Assembly: GCA_963759115.1 (NCBI GenBank)
Contig: CAVWXT010000006.1
Coordinates: forward strand, 744,001-808,000
Length of the DNA stretch: 64,000 bases
Source of the DNA: CAVWXT01 sp963759115
GTDB taxonomy: Bacteria > Planctomycetota > Planctomycetia > Pirellulales > Thermoguttaceae
Direction of reading: 5' to 3'
Positions 39,241 through 47,897 of this stretch are shown here, in pieces. The stretch's first letter is position 1. Every line of letters starts with the position of its first letter. A model generated the notes under the pieces. It made no database searches, was not told where the DNA came from, and was given only the letters and a program-made list of their open reading frames with translations. The translations under genes were made by a program, and so were the position numbers.

Positions 39241-40615
39241 CTACTTCAGCAGATGCCGGTTGGCAATGCTGATGCCGCTGATGATCGTGCCCACGATGCC
39301 CACGAGTCCCTGATCGTTGCCGCAGATGTAGAGGTTCTTCAGGTGCGTGGTGCCATCGCGGCTCTTTTGGGCGGAGCCGTACACCGAACCGTCGGCGTGG
39401 CCGGTGAACCGCTGGATCGTCAGCGGCGTGAACATGTCGGTGTCGATCACCGAACCGCGGAAATCGGGCACGAAGCGCACCGCCGAGGCCACCATGCGAT
39501 CGTACCAGCGGAGTTTCGCCAGCCGATAGGCGTCCGTCTCCAGCGACGCCCAGCCGTCGTAGTTCGCCAAGCGCGGAGATGCGCATCACGCCTTCCTGGA
39601 GCGGCTCGGGGTAGGCAAAGTTGTTCGGCGAACAGACCGTCCCGCTGCGGAGGTCGGCCAGATCGTCGGGCTTCTCGTAGTGAAACTGCTCCGAATCGTT
39701 GTAGAAGACGATCGTCTTGTCGTAGCCCAGCGTGCGCGGCTGGGCGTCGAGGATCGAGATCGACTCGACGAACGACAGCCGGCCCGGCGACGGCTCTTCG
39801 GCGGGACTGCCGCTGTCGCACAGCCGCATGGTCTCCGTCCAACCGGCCGACGAGAGCACGCTGTGGGCTTCGACCTCCGAGCCATCCTCCAGCAGCACCC
39901 TCTGCACCGCACCGTCCTTGACCGCCATCCGTTCCACCGCCGCCCGCAGGCGGATCTCGCCGCCGAGGTCCTTGAACCGGCGGATCAGCATCTTCAGGAT
40001 CAACTGAATGCCGGCCAACGGCCGGGCCAACCCTTCGAGGAAGATCGAACGGAACAAGATGCTGAACTGGTCGAAATCGATGTCGTGTTCGCGGGCGCCG
40101 CCGTAAAAGAGGATCGGGCAGAAGATCATCTCCACCAGCAGCGGATCGTCGATGAGTCGGCCGACCACCTCGCGGGCGGAACGGCGCTCGCCGGCCTGGC
40201 CAAACTGGTCGTAATCCAGCAACTCGGCCACCAAACGCCGCAGGTTGTCGCTCTGGCGGGGAAACTGCCGCCGCACTTCGGATTCGAACAGCTCGAAGTC
40301 GTTGGAGAACTGCAAGGTCACGCCCGGGAACACGATGGCCGAGCCGAGTTGCGGGGCCAGGGCCCACTGGTCCCAGGCCAGGCGCAACTGCCGCATGAGC
40401 CGGGACAAGGGGCCGCTGCGCGTGCCCTTGGGGGCGTAGTTGGTCAGGGCGTGCAGCCCCACGTCGTAGGTCCGGCCGCGCTGCCGGTAGAAGGAGTTCA
40501 GCCCGCCGATGGCGCTGTGCCGCTCCAGAATGCAGACACGTTTGCCGAAGTGGGCCAGGCGGATGCCGGCCGCCAGCCCCGACATGCCGGCCCCGATGAT
40601 GATCGTGTCATACAT
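39241..40615 (-). CDS. Phytoene-desaturase-like FAD-dependent oxidoreductase/isomerase (one frameshift)
   Basis: About 458 residues of the CrtI/carotenoid isomerase superfamily. The N-terminal FAD motif is DTIIIGAGMSGLAAGIRLAHFGKRV, followed by ERHSAIGGLNSFYRQRG, typical of desaturases and isomerases acting on polyenes. The C-terminal FAD contact is YICGNDQGLVGIVGTIISG. The frame breaks near 39572 and resumes with NYDGWASLETDAYRLAKLRW. It lies with a FabF-like ketosynthase, an ACP and a B12 radical SAM enzyme, which suggests the substrate is an ACP-bound or lipid polyene, not a classic carotenoid; no phytoene synthase gene is seen. The start ATG 40615 is intact. Confidence 0.85.
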
Positions 40616-40674
40616 GCGTCTCTGCGATGCGAGCGGCCATCTCGCGATCGTGGCTGGAATGCGACAGAAAAACC

Positions 40675-41100
40675 TCAGCAGGGAGCATTGGTCGCCTGTC
40701 GGGCAATTTCGCGGACTCGCTCCACGACTTCCTCAAATCCTCGTGGAGCCGCGTCGAGGTAGACCGGATTCATCTTCAGCAGAATCCACGGCACATCCGT
40801 CCCGGCGGCGAAGGTCACGTAGCCAACAAGAACCGGGATAAGACGTTGGTCGAAATTCTTTGAGGTGAGCCCGTACTGAATCTCGCTGCGCACGAATTCC
40901 GACTCCAACGCTCCTGGCGTGAGAAGCGCCACCATCAGATCGGATTCGTCGAGCGCCCGACCAAGCTCCCTACCCCAATTATCGCCCGGAGCAATTTCCT
41001 GAGCCGCATTCCATACGGCAAACCCAGCCTGCGTAAGCTGATCGGCCAACTGGGACGCCAGCTCTTTGTCTCGGGCAGCGTGGCTAATGAATATTCTCAT
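40675..41100 (-). CDS. Stand-alone TIR-domain protein
   Basis: An intact 141-residue protein consisting of one TIR domain. The beta-A strand MRIFISHAARDKELASQLAD is diagnostic; the BB-loop region (QEIAPGDNWGRELGRALDES) and the segment VALLTPGALESEFVRSEIQYGL match bacterial TIRs. The Glu in VRSEI sits where TIR NADases keep the catalytic glutamate, with Phe replacing the usual Trp before it. Bacterial TIRs cleave NAD or make cyclic signals, often in phage defence (for example ThsB of Thoeris). No partner effector is adjacent: it lies between the FAD oxidoreductase and the ACP, on the same strand, 59 and 51 bases from them. Confidence 0.82.
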   Translation of the reverse strand: MRIFISHAARDKELASQLADQLTQAGFAVWNAAQEIAPGDNWGRELGRALDESDLMVALLTPGALESEFVRSEIQYGLTSKNFDQRLIPVLVGYVTFAAGTDVPWILLKMNPVYLDAAPRGFEEVVERVREIARQATNAPC

Positions 41101-41151
41101 ATCCGAATTCTATCCCGCGGCAACCCAATTTGTCAATCGCCACCGCCGATG

Positions 41152-41403
41152 CTACTTGTCCTTCATCCGCGGCTCGAGATATCGCACCGTGCTGCCCATG
41201 CTGGCCAGCTCGGGGTATTCTTCTTCGGGTATCTGGATGCGATACCGCTTCCGCAATTCCATCACGATGTCGAGGAAGTCCATGCTGTCCAGTTCCAGTT
41301 GCTCGCGGAAGGGAACGTCCTCTTTCAGGTTGCTGAGATCCTCGTCCGGCGCGATGTCGGCGAGGATCTCGAGTACGGCGTGATTGATTTCCGCAGCCGT
41401 CAT
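41152..41403 (-). CDS. Acyl carrier protein
   Basis: An intact 83-residue acidic carrier protein. The phosphopantetheine attachment site is the Ser of LELDSMDFLDIVMEL; the helix-3 region IQIPEEEYPELASMGSTVRYL is typical of specialised ACPs, distinct from housekeeping AcpP (whose motif is DSLDTVELVM). ATG 41403 follows a GGAG-containing leader. The ketosynthase gene ends 17 bases upstream, so both are one transcript and the ACP is its likely partner. It was read from the minus-strand frame; the longer open frame upstream of 41403 is a shadow of the ketosynthase gene. Confidence 0.88.
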   Translation of the reverse strand: MTAAEINHAVLEILADIAPDEDLSNLKEDVPFREQLELDSMDFLDIVMELRKRYRIQIPEEEYPELASMGSTVRYLEPRMKDK

Positions 41404-41420
41404 GGCAGGTTCTCCGTGCT

Positions 41421-42725
41421 TCAGATTCGCTTCACAATCACTGCCGAGTTGATGCCCAGCATGCCGAAGGAATTGTTCAAGATGGCAGTGACTTCGCCGA
41501 GCTCGCGGGGCTGGTTGGCCACCAACCCCGTCAGCGCGCACTCGGGGTCGAGCCGGTCGAGGTTGATCGTGGCATGGCACAGGCCGTCGTCGAAGGCGGG
41601 CAGGTTGCCGGCCAGTTCCAGGGCGCCGGCCGCGCCCATGGCGTGGCCGATGAAACTCTTGGTGTTGTTGAACAGGGTGTGGTGTCCGTTGTTCCAGACT
41701 CGCCGCAGCGCCTGGCATTCCTGGGCGTCGCCGGAGGTGGTGCCGGTGGCGTGCGTGCTCACGATGTCGACGTCTTCGGCCGTCATTCCCGCTCGCCGCA
41801 ATGCCAGGCCGACGCACTCGGCCTGTCGCTGCGGATCGGGCAGAACGAAGTCGGTGGCGTCGCTGTTCATGGCGTAGCCGGCCACTTCGCCGTAGATCTT
41901 GGCGCCGCGGGCGCGGGCGTCGGTGAGCCGCTCGAGCACGAACAGGCAGCCCCCTTCGGCCACTACGATGCCGTTGCGATCGAGATCGAAAGGCCGCGAC
42001 GCTTTGGCGGGGTCCTCGTGTTTGGCCAGCGCGCCTTGGCTGTTGAAGCTGGCGAAGATGCCGAAGGTATGAATGCTCTCCGACACGCCGCCGCAGAGCG
42101 CGACGTCGCAATCGCCCAGCCGCAGCATCTGCACGCCCTGGATGATGCCTGCATTCCCCGCGGCGCAGGCGGCGCCGAGAGTGTAGTGTGGCCCCGTGAT
42201 GCCCAGGTTCAGCGAAATCTCGCCGGCCGGGTTATTGGCCACCGTCCGCGGATTGTGGTGGTGCGACCAATACTGGGTGTCGTAGTCAAAACCCTTCAAC
42301 AGGTAGATTTCGTTCTCGGTTTCGACGTTGCCGTGTTCGGTCACGCCGACGTAGATGCCGACGGTGGAGCGGTCGACATTCTCCCAGTCCAAGCCCGAAT
42401 CGGCCACCGCCTCGTGGGCGCAGAAGATGCCGATGCCGCCGGCGCGGGTACCGCGGCGAACCTCCTTGCGTTTCTGATAGCGAAGCTCGTCGAAGTTGCA
42501 CACGCCGGCCAGGGTGGCGCCAAAGTAACGGGTCTCGTAGGCGCTGACGCCGCTGCGGCCGTCCAGGAGGGCTTGGCGGAACTCGCGCAGAGAGTTCCCG
42601 TTCGGCGCGGTGAGCCCCACGCCCGTAATGACAACCCGCTGATGATCCGGCCGATCCAAAGACGTGACCCTGACACGAGTAAATGGTAATCTAGTAAGGC
42701 TACACGGTTGCGGGCCGGTTCGCAA
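41421..42725 (-). CDS. Beta-ketoacyl-ACP synthase, FabF-like
   Basis: A thiolase-fold condensing enzyme of 410-434 residues, KAS II type. The catalytic triad is Cys in TLGAACAAGNAG, His in VSTHATGTTSGDA, and His in NTKSFIGHAMGAAG. The N-terminus proper begins at RVVITGVGLTAPNG. No ATG fits; TTG at 42659 would give LDRPDHQRVVITGVG, whereas the open frame reaches a TTG at 42725, so the start is uncertain. It pairs with the ACP 17 bases downstream. Sequence such as YWSHHHNPRTVANNPAGEIS is not typical of housekeeping FabF, so I infer a dedicated pathway enzyme. Confidence 0.88.
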   Translation of the reverse strand: MRTGPQPCSLTRLPFTRVRVTSLDRPDHQRVVITGVGLTAPNGNSLREFRQALLDGRSGVSAYETRYFGATLAGVCNFDELRYQKRKEVRRGTRAGGIGIFCAHEAVADSGLDWENVDRSTVGIYVGVTEHGNVETENEIYLLKGFDYDTQYWSHHHNPRTVANNPAGEISLNLGITGPHYTLGAACAAGNAGIIQGVQMLRLGDCDVALCGGVSESIHTFGIFASFNSQGALAKHEDPAKASRPFDLDRNGIVVAEGGCLFVLERLTDARARGAKIYGEVAGYAMNSDATDFVLPDPQRQAECVGLALRRAGMTAEDVDIVSTHATGTTSGDAQECQALRRVWNNGHHTLFNNTKSFIGHAMGAAGALELAGNLPAFDDGLCHATINLDRLDPECALTGLVANQPRELGEVTAILNNSFGMLGINSAVIVKRI

Positions 42726-43038
42726 GCGGCCGGGCTGCGTCGGTAGTGTCCTAATTCTGATCTATGGGGGGCGCACTGCGGTCCGGTAGCAAGACTGATC
42801 TCGCCCCCAGGTGACCGCGCCATTATTATCAGCAACCGCCGTAACCTGCAAAGTGTAGTCAGCAAAGGACTTATGGCGCAATTTGCGTATTGGTGCGGGA
42901 AGTTCCATTGACGATGTTGTGGTACATTGTTGACAATCCTGCAACCGAGCCGATAATTTGATGAACAGAGTCGGCCGTGCGCACGGGCTGTGCGCACCTT
43001 CTTTTTCCTAGCTTTTGCTGCAAAGTTTAGGTTTGCCT

Positions 43039-43557
43039 GTGAATACCTCGATGCCTGGAACCTCGGTTGTGCAGCTAGACTACGCGATGAAGGAGGATAC
43101 GATAGTCGTTACTCCACGCGACCAGGATCGCTTTATGATCCGAGTGCAGCGGGCGATTGATATTCTTCAGCAAGCGAATCAGGCCGATAGATTCGGGCGT
43201 CAATTCAACCTTCTTCTTCGCACGCTTGCTGAGTGGATACATGACCAGAGCGCGATTACTAAGGCATATCTTACTGATCGCGATGGAGCGCTTGCGTTCG
43301 TAGTCGTGCGCAATTCGTGCCAGTACGATGAGGATTTCGAAGACTCCGTGTCAGAACTAGATTACCGAGTTGCGAACGACCCCGATCTGGACCTTATCAA
43401 GATGGACGTTATTGCGCTTCCGCTTGCTTCCGAGAACGCCGTAAGTTCATTTGTTGACCTGGGATTTGTCTTTCAGTACGTCGGTCATGGCGACAGAAGC
43501 GGACCATATAGCATTAGCCAACAAGAACCACGACGTACTGATGCACCTGCTCAATGA
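43039..43557 (+). CDS. Unknown protein, first gene of a two-gene overlapping module
   Basis: A ~172-residue soluble protein of no family I recognise. It has an N-terminal helical part (MIRVQRAIDILQQANQAD), then LRTLAEWIHDQSAITKAYLTDRDGALAFVVVRN, and an acidic stretch YDEDFEDSVSELDYRVANDPD; no nuclease or nucleotidyltransferase motif is obvious. The open frame starts at 43015; GTG 43039 has a weak TTTAGGT site, ATG 43051 is another choice. It overlaps the next gene by 71 bases in another frame, so the two are tightly coupled. Base composition is a little less GC-rich than most of the window, which fits an acquired module. Confidence 0.6.
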   Translation: MNTSMPGTSVVQLDYAMKEDTIVVTPRDQDRFMIRVQRAIDILQQANQADRFGRQFNLLLRTLAEWIHDQSAITKAYLTDRDGALAFVVVRNSCQYDEDFEDSVSELDYRVANDPDLDLIKMDVIALPLASENAVSSFVDLGFVFQYVGHGDRSGPYSISQQEPRRTDAPAQ

Positions 43558-43978
43558 TGTTGAACGGTTCCCAGAGTGGATTGCCGTTGCAGCGTTCTAT
43601 AAGGCAGTGCAAATCGTCGAGGCGGTGTTCGTGCATAAAGAAGGACGATGCTGCCACGGCCATCAAAAGCGTCTCGATGCCCTCAAGACCCGCGGGTACA
43701 AAATCCTCCATAAGCATTACCGCGCACTGTGGTCTGCGTCATCCATTTCGAGGTATCTCGTTGACACGGAGGCGCCGCCTGGCAACTACTCTAGATTTGC
43801 GGACTACATGAGTGCTAAAGATGTCGTGGAGCGATTGGTGAAGAAACGTCTTCACGGCATTGAATGCGAAGCGTTGAATCTTCTTAGCGAAAACGCTAAG
43901 GCCAATTTGTTGCGCCTGCCGGACGCACTATGGACCAAAGCTCCAGGGGCACCGGAATCGACTGGTGGAAGTATGTGA
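43487..43978 (+). CDS. HEPN-like protein
   Basis: A 163-residue all-helical protein. The pattern DHIALANKNHDVLMHL, then PEWIAVAAFYKAVQIVEAVFVH, CHGHQKRLDALK, and ILHKHYRALWSASSISRY resembles the HEPN-type helical bundle seen in small uncharacterised bacterial proteins. In HEPN RNases the active residues form an Rx4-6H motif; here R and H occur as RCCHGHQKR, not in the canonical spacing, so RNase activity is uncertain. ATG 43487 lies inside the upstream gene. HEPN proteins are often toxins or Abi components whose partner gene is adjacent, as here. Confidence 0.55.
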   Translation: MATEADHIALANKNHDVLMHLLNDVERFPEWIAVAAFYKAVQIVEAVFVHKEGRCCHGHQKRLDALKTRGYKILHKHYRALWSASSISRYLVDTEAPPGNYSRFADYMSAKDVVERLVKKRLHGIECEALNLLSENAKANLLRLPDALWTKAPGAPESTGGSM

Positions 43979-44119
43979 TCCGTTTGCCTGACGATGGTGA
44001 AGCCGGTCATTAACTTCCCATCGTGGCATCGGATAGGGCATCGAAGGTCCAAACGCGATCTGTAACGGCTGCCAACACCGCGGCGGGTGGCCGGTGGAAG
44101 CGCCCCGATTGGCAGACAC

Positions 44120-45154
44120 TCACTGGTGCGGATGCTTGCGTTCCATCCACCCCCAGTCCCTCGATTCGCTGCTCTTCACCAGCCGGCGGTCGATGAAGTC
44201 GGCGATAGCGGCCGGCACCTGGAACTTCGGGTCGAGCAGTTTTGTACCCTGCAAGCTGGTGTCGAGTGGTCCAAAGAAGAGCGTCTTCTTGTCGGCCTTG
44301 TTCTCGCCGGTGGGTTCGGGGTGATGCCTCTTGAATAGAACGTTAATCTGCCTGGCCTCTTCCATGGCCTTGGCGTCCTGCTTGCCCACCAGGATCAGCA
44401 CGGCGATTTCGCGTTGGACCACGGGGTGGCGAAGGGCCGGCAGCACCGGCAGGCCGCGGAACGTTCGATCCGGCGAGAGCAATACCAGAGCCTTGACGAA
44501 ACCGCCGAGCTTGTATTCGCGGTCGGCGCCGAACACGTGGTTCTGCTCTTGCTGCACGGCGTCGGCCGCGGCAAAGTTCAAGGCGACGGCGGCCCCCATC
44601 TCGGCGCCGATGATGCACAGCTTGTCGATGTTCAATTCGCCCGCATTGTTCCGCTCCCACAGGAACGCCTTGACGGCCATCATGTCCTCCGTGGCCATCA
44701 GGGGCAACTGCTGCTGCGACATCTTATCGGCGTTGAGGTCCTCTTTGCGAGCGCCCTTGACGCGCGTGCTCTCGCCGTGTCCGCGAAGGTCGGGCACGAT
44801 CACCGCATAGCCCAACTTCTGTAGATACGGAGCGAGATCCTTGTAGTCGTTGCGGCTCTCTTTCCACATGTGCAAGAGCACGACGGGAATGATTTGCTTG
44901 TCTTTGACGCCGGGATAGACCGGACCGGGATAATACGTCACCGCGAGCTGCACTCCGTCGGCGGTCGGAAGGAAGAGGTCCTCGGGCTTGGGTATCTCCT
45001 TCTCTTTACTCTCGCCTTTCTTCTCCGCCTTATCCTGACAGAATGCCGGAGAAGCAAGCGGCAACACGGCGGCTGCCACCAGCCACGCCGCCCAACGAAA
45101 CCGCGAGAGAGCGAAGAATCTAGCCGTCGCCGAAGAGCATTGTCTGGCTTGCAT
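44120..45154 (-). CDS. Secreted alpha/beta-hydrolase-fold protein lacking the nucleophile serine
   Basis: About 344 residues, exported by a signal peptide (AAWLVAAAVLPLASPAFCQ). The fold is recognisable: VVLLHMWKESRNDY (oxyanion strand), VIVPDLRGHGEST, and the strand-turn-helix IIGAEMGAAVALNFA, where a hydrolase would have GxSxG; here the central residue is Glu (G-A-E-M-G). The later VLILVGKQDAKA and DTSLQGTKLLDP are where the acid and His would be. It is therefore probably a non-hydrolytic binding protein or uses other chemistry. ATG 45154 is chosen because of the upstream GGGGGTG; ATG 45169 is possible. It is followed upstream by a lipoprotein gene. Confidence 0.72.
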   Translation of the reverse strand: MQARQCSSATARFFALSRFRWAAWLVAAAVLPLASPAFCQDKAEKKGESKEKEIPKPEDLFLPTADGVQLAVTYYPGPVYPGVKDKQIIPVVLLHMWKESRNDYKDLAPYLQKLGYAVIVPDLRGHGESTRVKGARKEDLNADKMSQQQLPLMATEDMMAVKAFLWERNNAGELNIDKLCIIGAEMGAAVALNFAAADAVQQEQNHVFGADREYKLGGFVKALVLLSPDRTFRGLPVLPALRHPVVQREIAVLILVGKQDAKAMEEARQINVLFKRHHPEPTGENKADKKTLFFGPLDTSLQGTKLLDPKFQVPAAIADFIDRRLVKSSESRDWGWMERKHPHQ

Positions 45155-45243
45155 GCTGCGCACCCCCATCGAGAAGGCCCTACACCGTACCTCTTTATGT
45201 TAGATACGGAACCGCCGCGCGTCAATGTTCCCAGGGCCGCGTG

Positions 45244-45900
45244 CTACTTCAGAGCCGCGGCGTCTTGGCCCATATCGGCGTACTCGTCGTGGGCATAGAA
45301 GTGCCGCGCGAGCTGGTTGGCCAGCACGAGCAGAAACTCCCGGCGGAACTCGGGCTCCGACCGGTCCGAGGTGGCGATGGCCGCGTTCGGGGGGTAGACG
45401 GACTGGGGGATGGTCTTCTCGAACACCTGCTTGCTGCCCTTGCGGCAATCGAAAACCCTGATCGTGGCGTTGGCCTTGCCTTGGTAGAGTGTCTGCCCTT
45501 GGAAGATGCTGAAGCTCTCCAAATCGATGCCCACAACCATCTCGGCCTTCAACGCCTTGCCCACCTCGGAATACTCTTCCCAGGTGTTCTCGTCGGTCCA
45601 CTTGGCGACCTTCCGCTGTTCGATTACCTGAATCTTGGGAACCTCCTTCTGAAGGAGGAGCGCGACTTGCTGAGCCAAATCGCGGCCGACGTTCGAGTCG
45701 CGATATTGCAGCGTGACCAGCGGCCGGCAAACGACGGCCACCTTCCTGCCCTTCAAGTCCTTGAAGTCGGGATCGACGTCCATTCCCTTGATCAAGTACA
45801 TCGCCGTCACCAAGACGCTCTGACAGCCGACGGCGGGCAATATTGCCACTGCCAAGGCCAAGAGCAAGGCAATTCCGTGCCGGAGAGAGGGACGATCCAT
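45244..45900 (-). CDS. Putative lipoprotein, unknown function
   Basis: An intact 218-residue protein. The signal peptide ends in the lipobox LPAVGCQS, so attachment to a membrane by a lipidated Cys is predicted. The mature part contains KVAVVCRPLVTLQYRDSNVGRDLAQQ and VVGIDLESFSIFQGQTLYQGKANATI, which resemble small outer-membrane-associated assembly lipoproteins, but I cannot name the family. ATG 45900 has GAGGTAG upstream. It sits between the hydrolase-fold gene and a DUF2752 gene on the same strand with short gaps, probably one operon. Confidence 0.7.
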   Translation of the reverse strand: MDRPSLRHGIALLLALAVAILPAVGCQSVLVTAMYLIKGMDVDPDFKDLKGRKVAVVCRPLVTLQYRDSNVGRDLAQQVALLLQKEVPKIQVIEQRKVAKWTDENTWEEYSEVGKALKAEMVVGIDLESFSIFQGQTLYQGKANATIRVFDCRKGSKQVFEKTIPQSVYPPNAAIATSDRSEPEFRREFLLVLANQLARHFYAHDEYADMGQDAAALK

Positions 45901-45940
45901 CGTACTACCTCGTGCGTGATGTGCTTTTGTTGAACTCGGG

Positions 45941-46384
45941 TCATCCACTCAGCAGGCGGATGGCCCAGTCGATAAATATGACCACCAGGATTGTCGTCGA
46001 AATCCACGCCGCCGCGGTCCCGTTGGGCGAAACACCGAACCAGGCTCCGCGACCGGCGGAGCCCAGCAGCCAGGGCACGGCCACGATGGCCAGCATCCCC
46101 AGCAACGTGCCGCCGACGTTCGCCCGCAAGGCGCTCACCCATTGTCCCCGCACCAGATGGGCCCAGGCCGTCGTCATTCCGCAGGTCGGACAGGGCCGGC
46201 CGAACAACACCCAAAACGTACACGGCGGAAGACCCAACTGCTGATGCGTGCCGTGACCCAGCGGGCTGGGTTCGAGCATCGCCGCCACGGTCAATAATCC
46301 CAACAGCCCCGCGGCGGCCATCGCCAGCAAAAACCGGTCGCGCCGAGAGAGTGCTGCCCGTTCGGTCTTGTCCGTATTTGTCAA
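45941..46384 (-). CDS. DUF2752 family membrane protein
   Basis: 147 residues with several transmembrane helices. The family signature is LPPCTFWVLFGRPCPTCGMTTAW (C-x10-CPxCG-M/L-T). DUF2752 proteins are small and membrane-bound with a short cysteine motif; function is unknown. The start is a TTG at 46384 with no strong ribosome-binding site; no ATG is available near it. The IS630 element lies just upstream (46494), so the insertion may have separated this operon from its original promoter. Confidence 0.8.
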   Translation of the reverse strand: MTNTDKTERAALSRRDRFLLAMAAAGLLGLLTVAAMLEPSPLGHGTHQQLGLPPCTFWVLFGRPCPTCGMTTAWAHLVRGQWVSALRANVGGTLLGMLAIVAVPWLLGSAGRGAWFGVSPNGTAAAWISTTILVVIFIDWAIRLLSG

Positions 46385-46493
46385 GGGAATCTGGTGAAGA
46401 GGGGTTGAAGGATAGCCAGAAGCCAGCAGTACCGCAAGAGCGATTTTCGTCCATGCGGATGGCTGGATGGTCGTATGGGCCCCGCCATCCTAG

Positions 46494-47795
46494 TGGTCTG
46501 TCCAATTTGACTTTACTAATTCGCTACATTCTGGTATTTAACCGGGCGGATGGATCGTTTGTCGCCTCGGCAGTACAAGGATGTAGCCATGAAAAAGGTG
46601 TTTGTTGTTCGTTTGACGGAGGGGGAACGGTTGGAACTTGACGCCTTGGTGCGCAAGGGAAAGGGATCGGCGCTGTCCATTGCACGTGCCCGGATTTTGC
46701 TCAAGGCGGACCAGGGCAAAGACGGCGAGGCGCAGACCGATGCCCAAGTCGCGGAAGCCCTCAGCGTCGCTGCGAAGACGGTTTTCAATGTTCGCCGACG
46801 GTGGGTGGAAGAAGGACTGGAAGCCGCACTCCGCCGGAAGAAACAGGATTGCCCGTCTCGTTTACGTAAACTCGACGGCGTAGCCGAGGCAAAACTTGTG
46901 GCCACCTGTTGCGGCCCCGTTCCCCAAGGGCGGGCACGATGGACATTGCGGATGCTCGCCGGCAAGCTCGTCGAATTGGAAGTGGTGCCTTCCATCAGCG
47001 CGGAAACGGTGCGCCGCACGCTAAAAAAAATGCGGTTAAGGCTTGGCTGAAACAGCAATGGTGCCTTCCGAAGAAACACGACGGGGAGTTTGTCTGGCGG
47101 ATGGAAGATGTCCTCGAAGTCTACCACAGGCCCTATAACCCCCGCTTTCCCGTGATTTGCATGGATGAAGCCAGCAAACAACTTGTGGGCGAAGCTCGCC
47201 AGCCGTTGCCATTGCGTCCCGGCCAACCGTTGCGGTACGACTCGGAATACGAACGCCTCGGCACATGCAACATCTTCATGTTCGTCGAGCCGCTTCGCGG
47301 CTACCGGCATGTTCGGGTAACAGAGCGGCGGACTCGTGTGGATTGGGCCTTCGCGCTGCGAGACCTCTTGGACGAAAAGTACCAGGCTGCGGAGCGGGTC
47401 GTACTGGTCATGGACAACTTGAACACCCATTCGCCCGCGTCGTTCTACGAAGCGTTTGCTCCGGCCGAAGCCCGGCGGCTGACGCAACGCCTGGAGATTC
47501 ATTACACACCCAAACACGGAAGCTGGTTGAACATTGCTGAATGCGAATTGAGCGTGCTCGGACGGCAATGCTTGGCACGCCGGATCGACAACGGGCAACG
47601 TCTGGCGGACGAGGCTGCCGCTTGGGAAGGCGATCGCAACCTTCGCGCTACCCAGGTCAACTGGCAGTTCACGACCAATGACGCGCACGTCAAACTGCGT
47701 CGTCTGTACCCCGAGTTCGTTCGCCAAGATGAACACGCCGATCCCTGCGATTTGTCAAAGGTCTATCATTAGTAAACTCTAGTTGGACAGACCAC
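46494..47795 (+). mobile_element. IS630-family insertion sequence
   Basis: 1,302 bases between two TA dinucleotides (46492-46493 and 47796-47797), the target duplication expected for IS630/Tc1-mariner elements. Terminal inverted repeats of about 29 bases begin GTGGTCTGTCCAA on both ends, then differ at three positions and match again at TTTACTAAT. One transposase is encoded in two overlapping frames. Both ends, the duplication and the ORFs are intact, so the copy may be recent and active. Confidence 0.9.
46589..47772 (+). CDS. IS630 transposase, made by -1 frameshift
   Basis: The first frame (46589-47050) encodes an N-terminal helix-turn-helix region (LTEGERLELDALVRKG, then DAQVAEALSVAAKTVFNVRRRW) typical of IS630. 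It stops just after CTAAAAAAAATGCGG; a run of eight A at 47023-47030 allows a -1 slip into the second frame, which continues KNAVKAWLKQQW and holds the catalytic DDE domain: VICMDEASKQLV, VLVMDNLNTHSPAS and SWLNIAECELSVLG. In IS630-type elements such A-runs are known sites of programmed frameshifting. Here the break is at the expected place, so I think it is genuine, unlike other frameshifts in the window. Confidence 0.88.
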
Positions 47796-47897
47796 TAGGT
47801 AGAAAACAGCCGCGGTGCGGCGGTAGCCGAAAGCCAGAGAAACCGACCTCCCCCGGCTACCGACGGCCGCCGCTGGCGGGCCACGTTCAGCCGCTGC

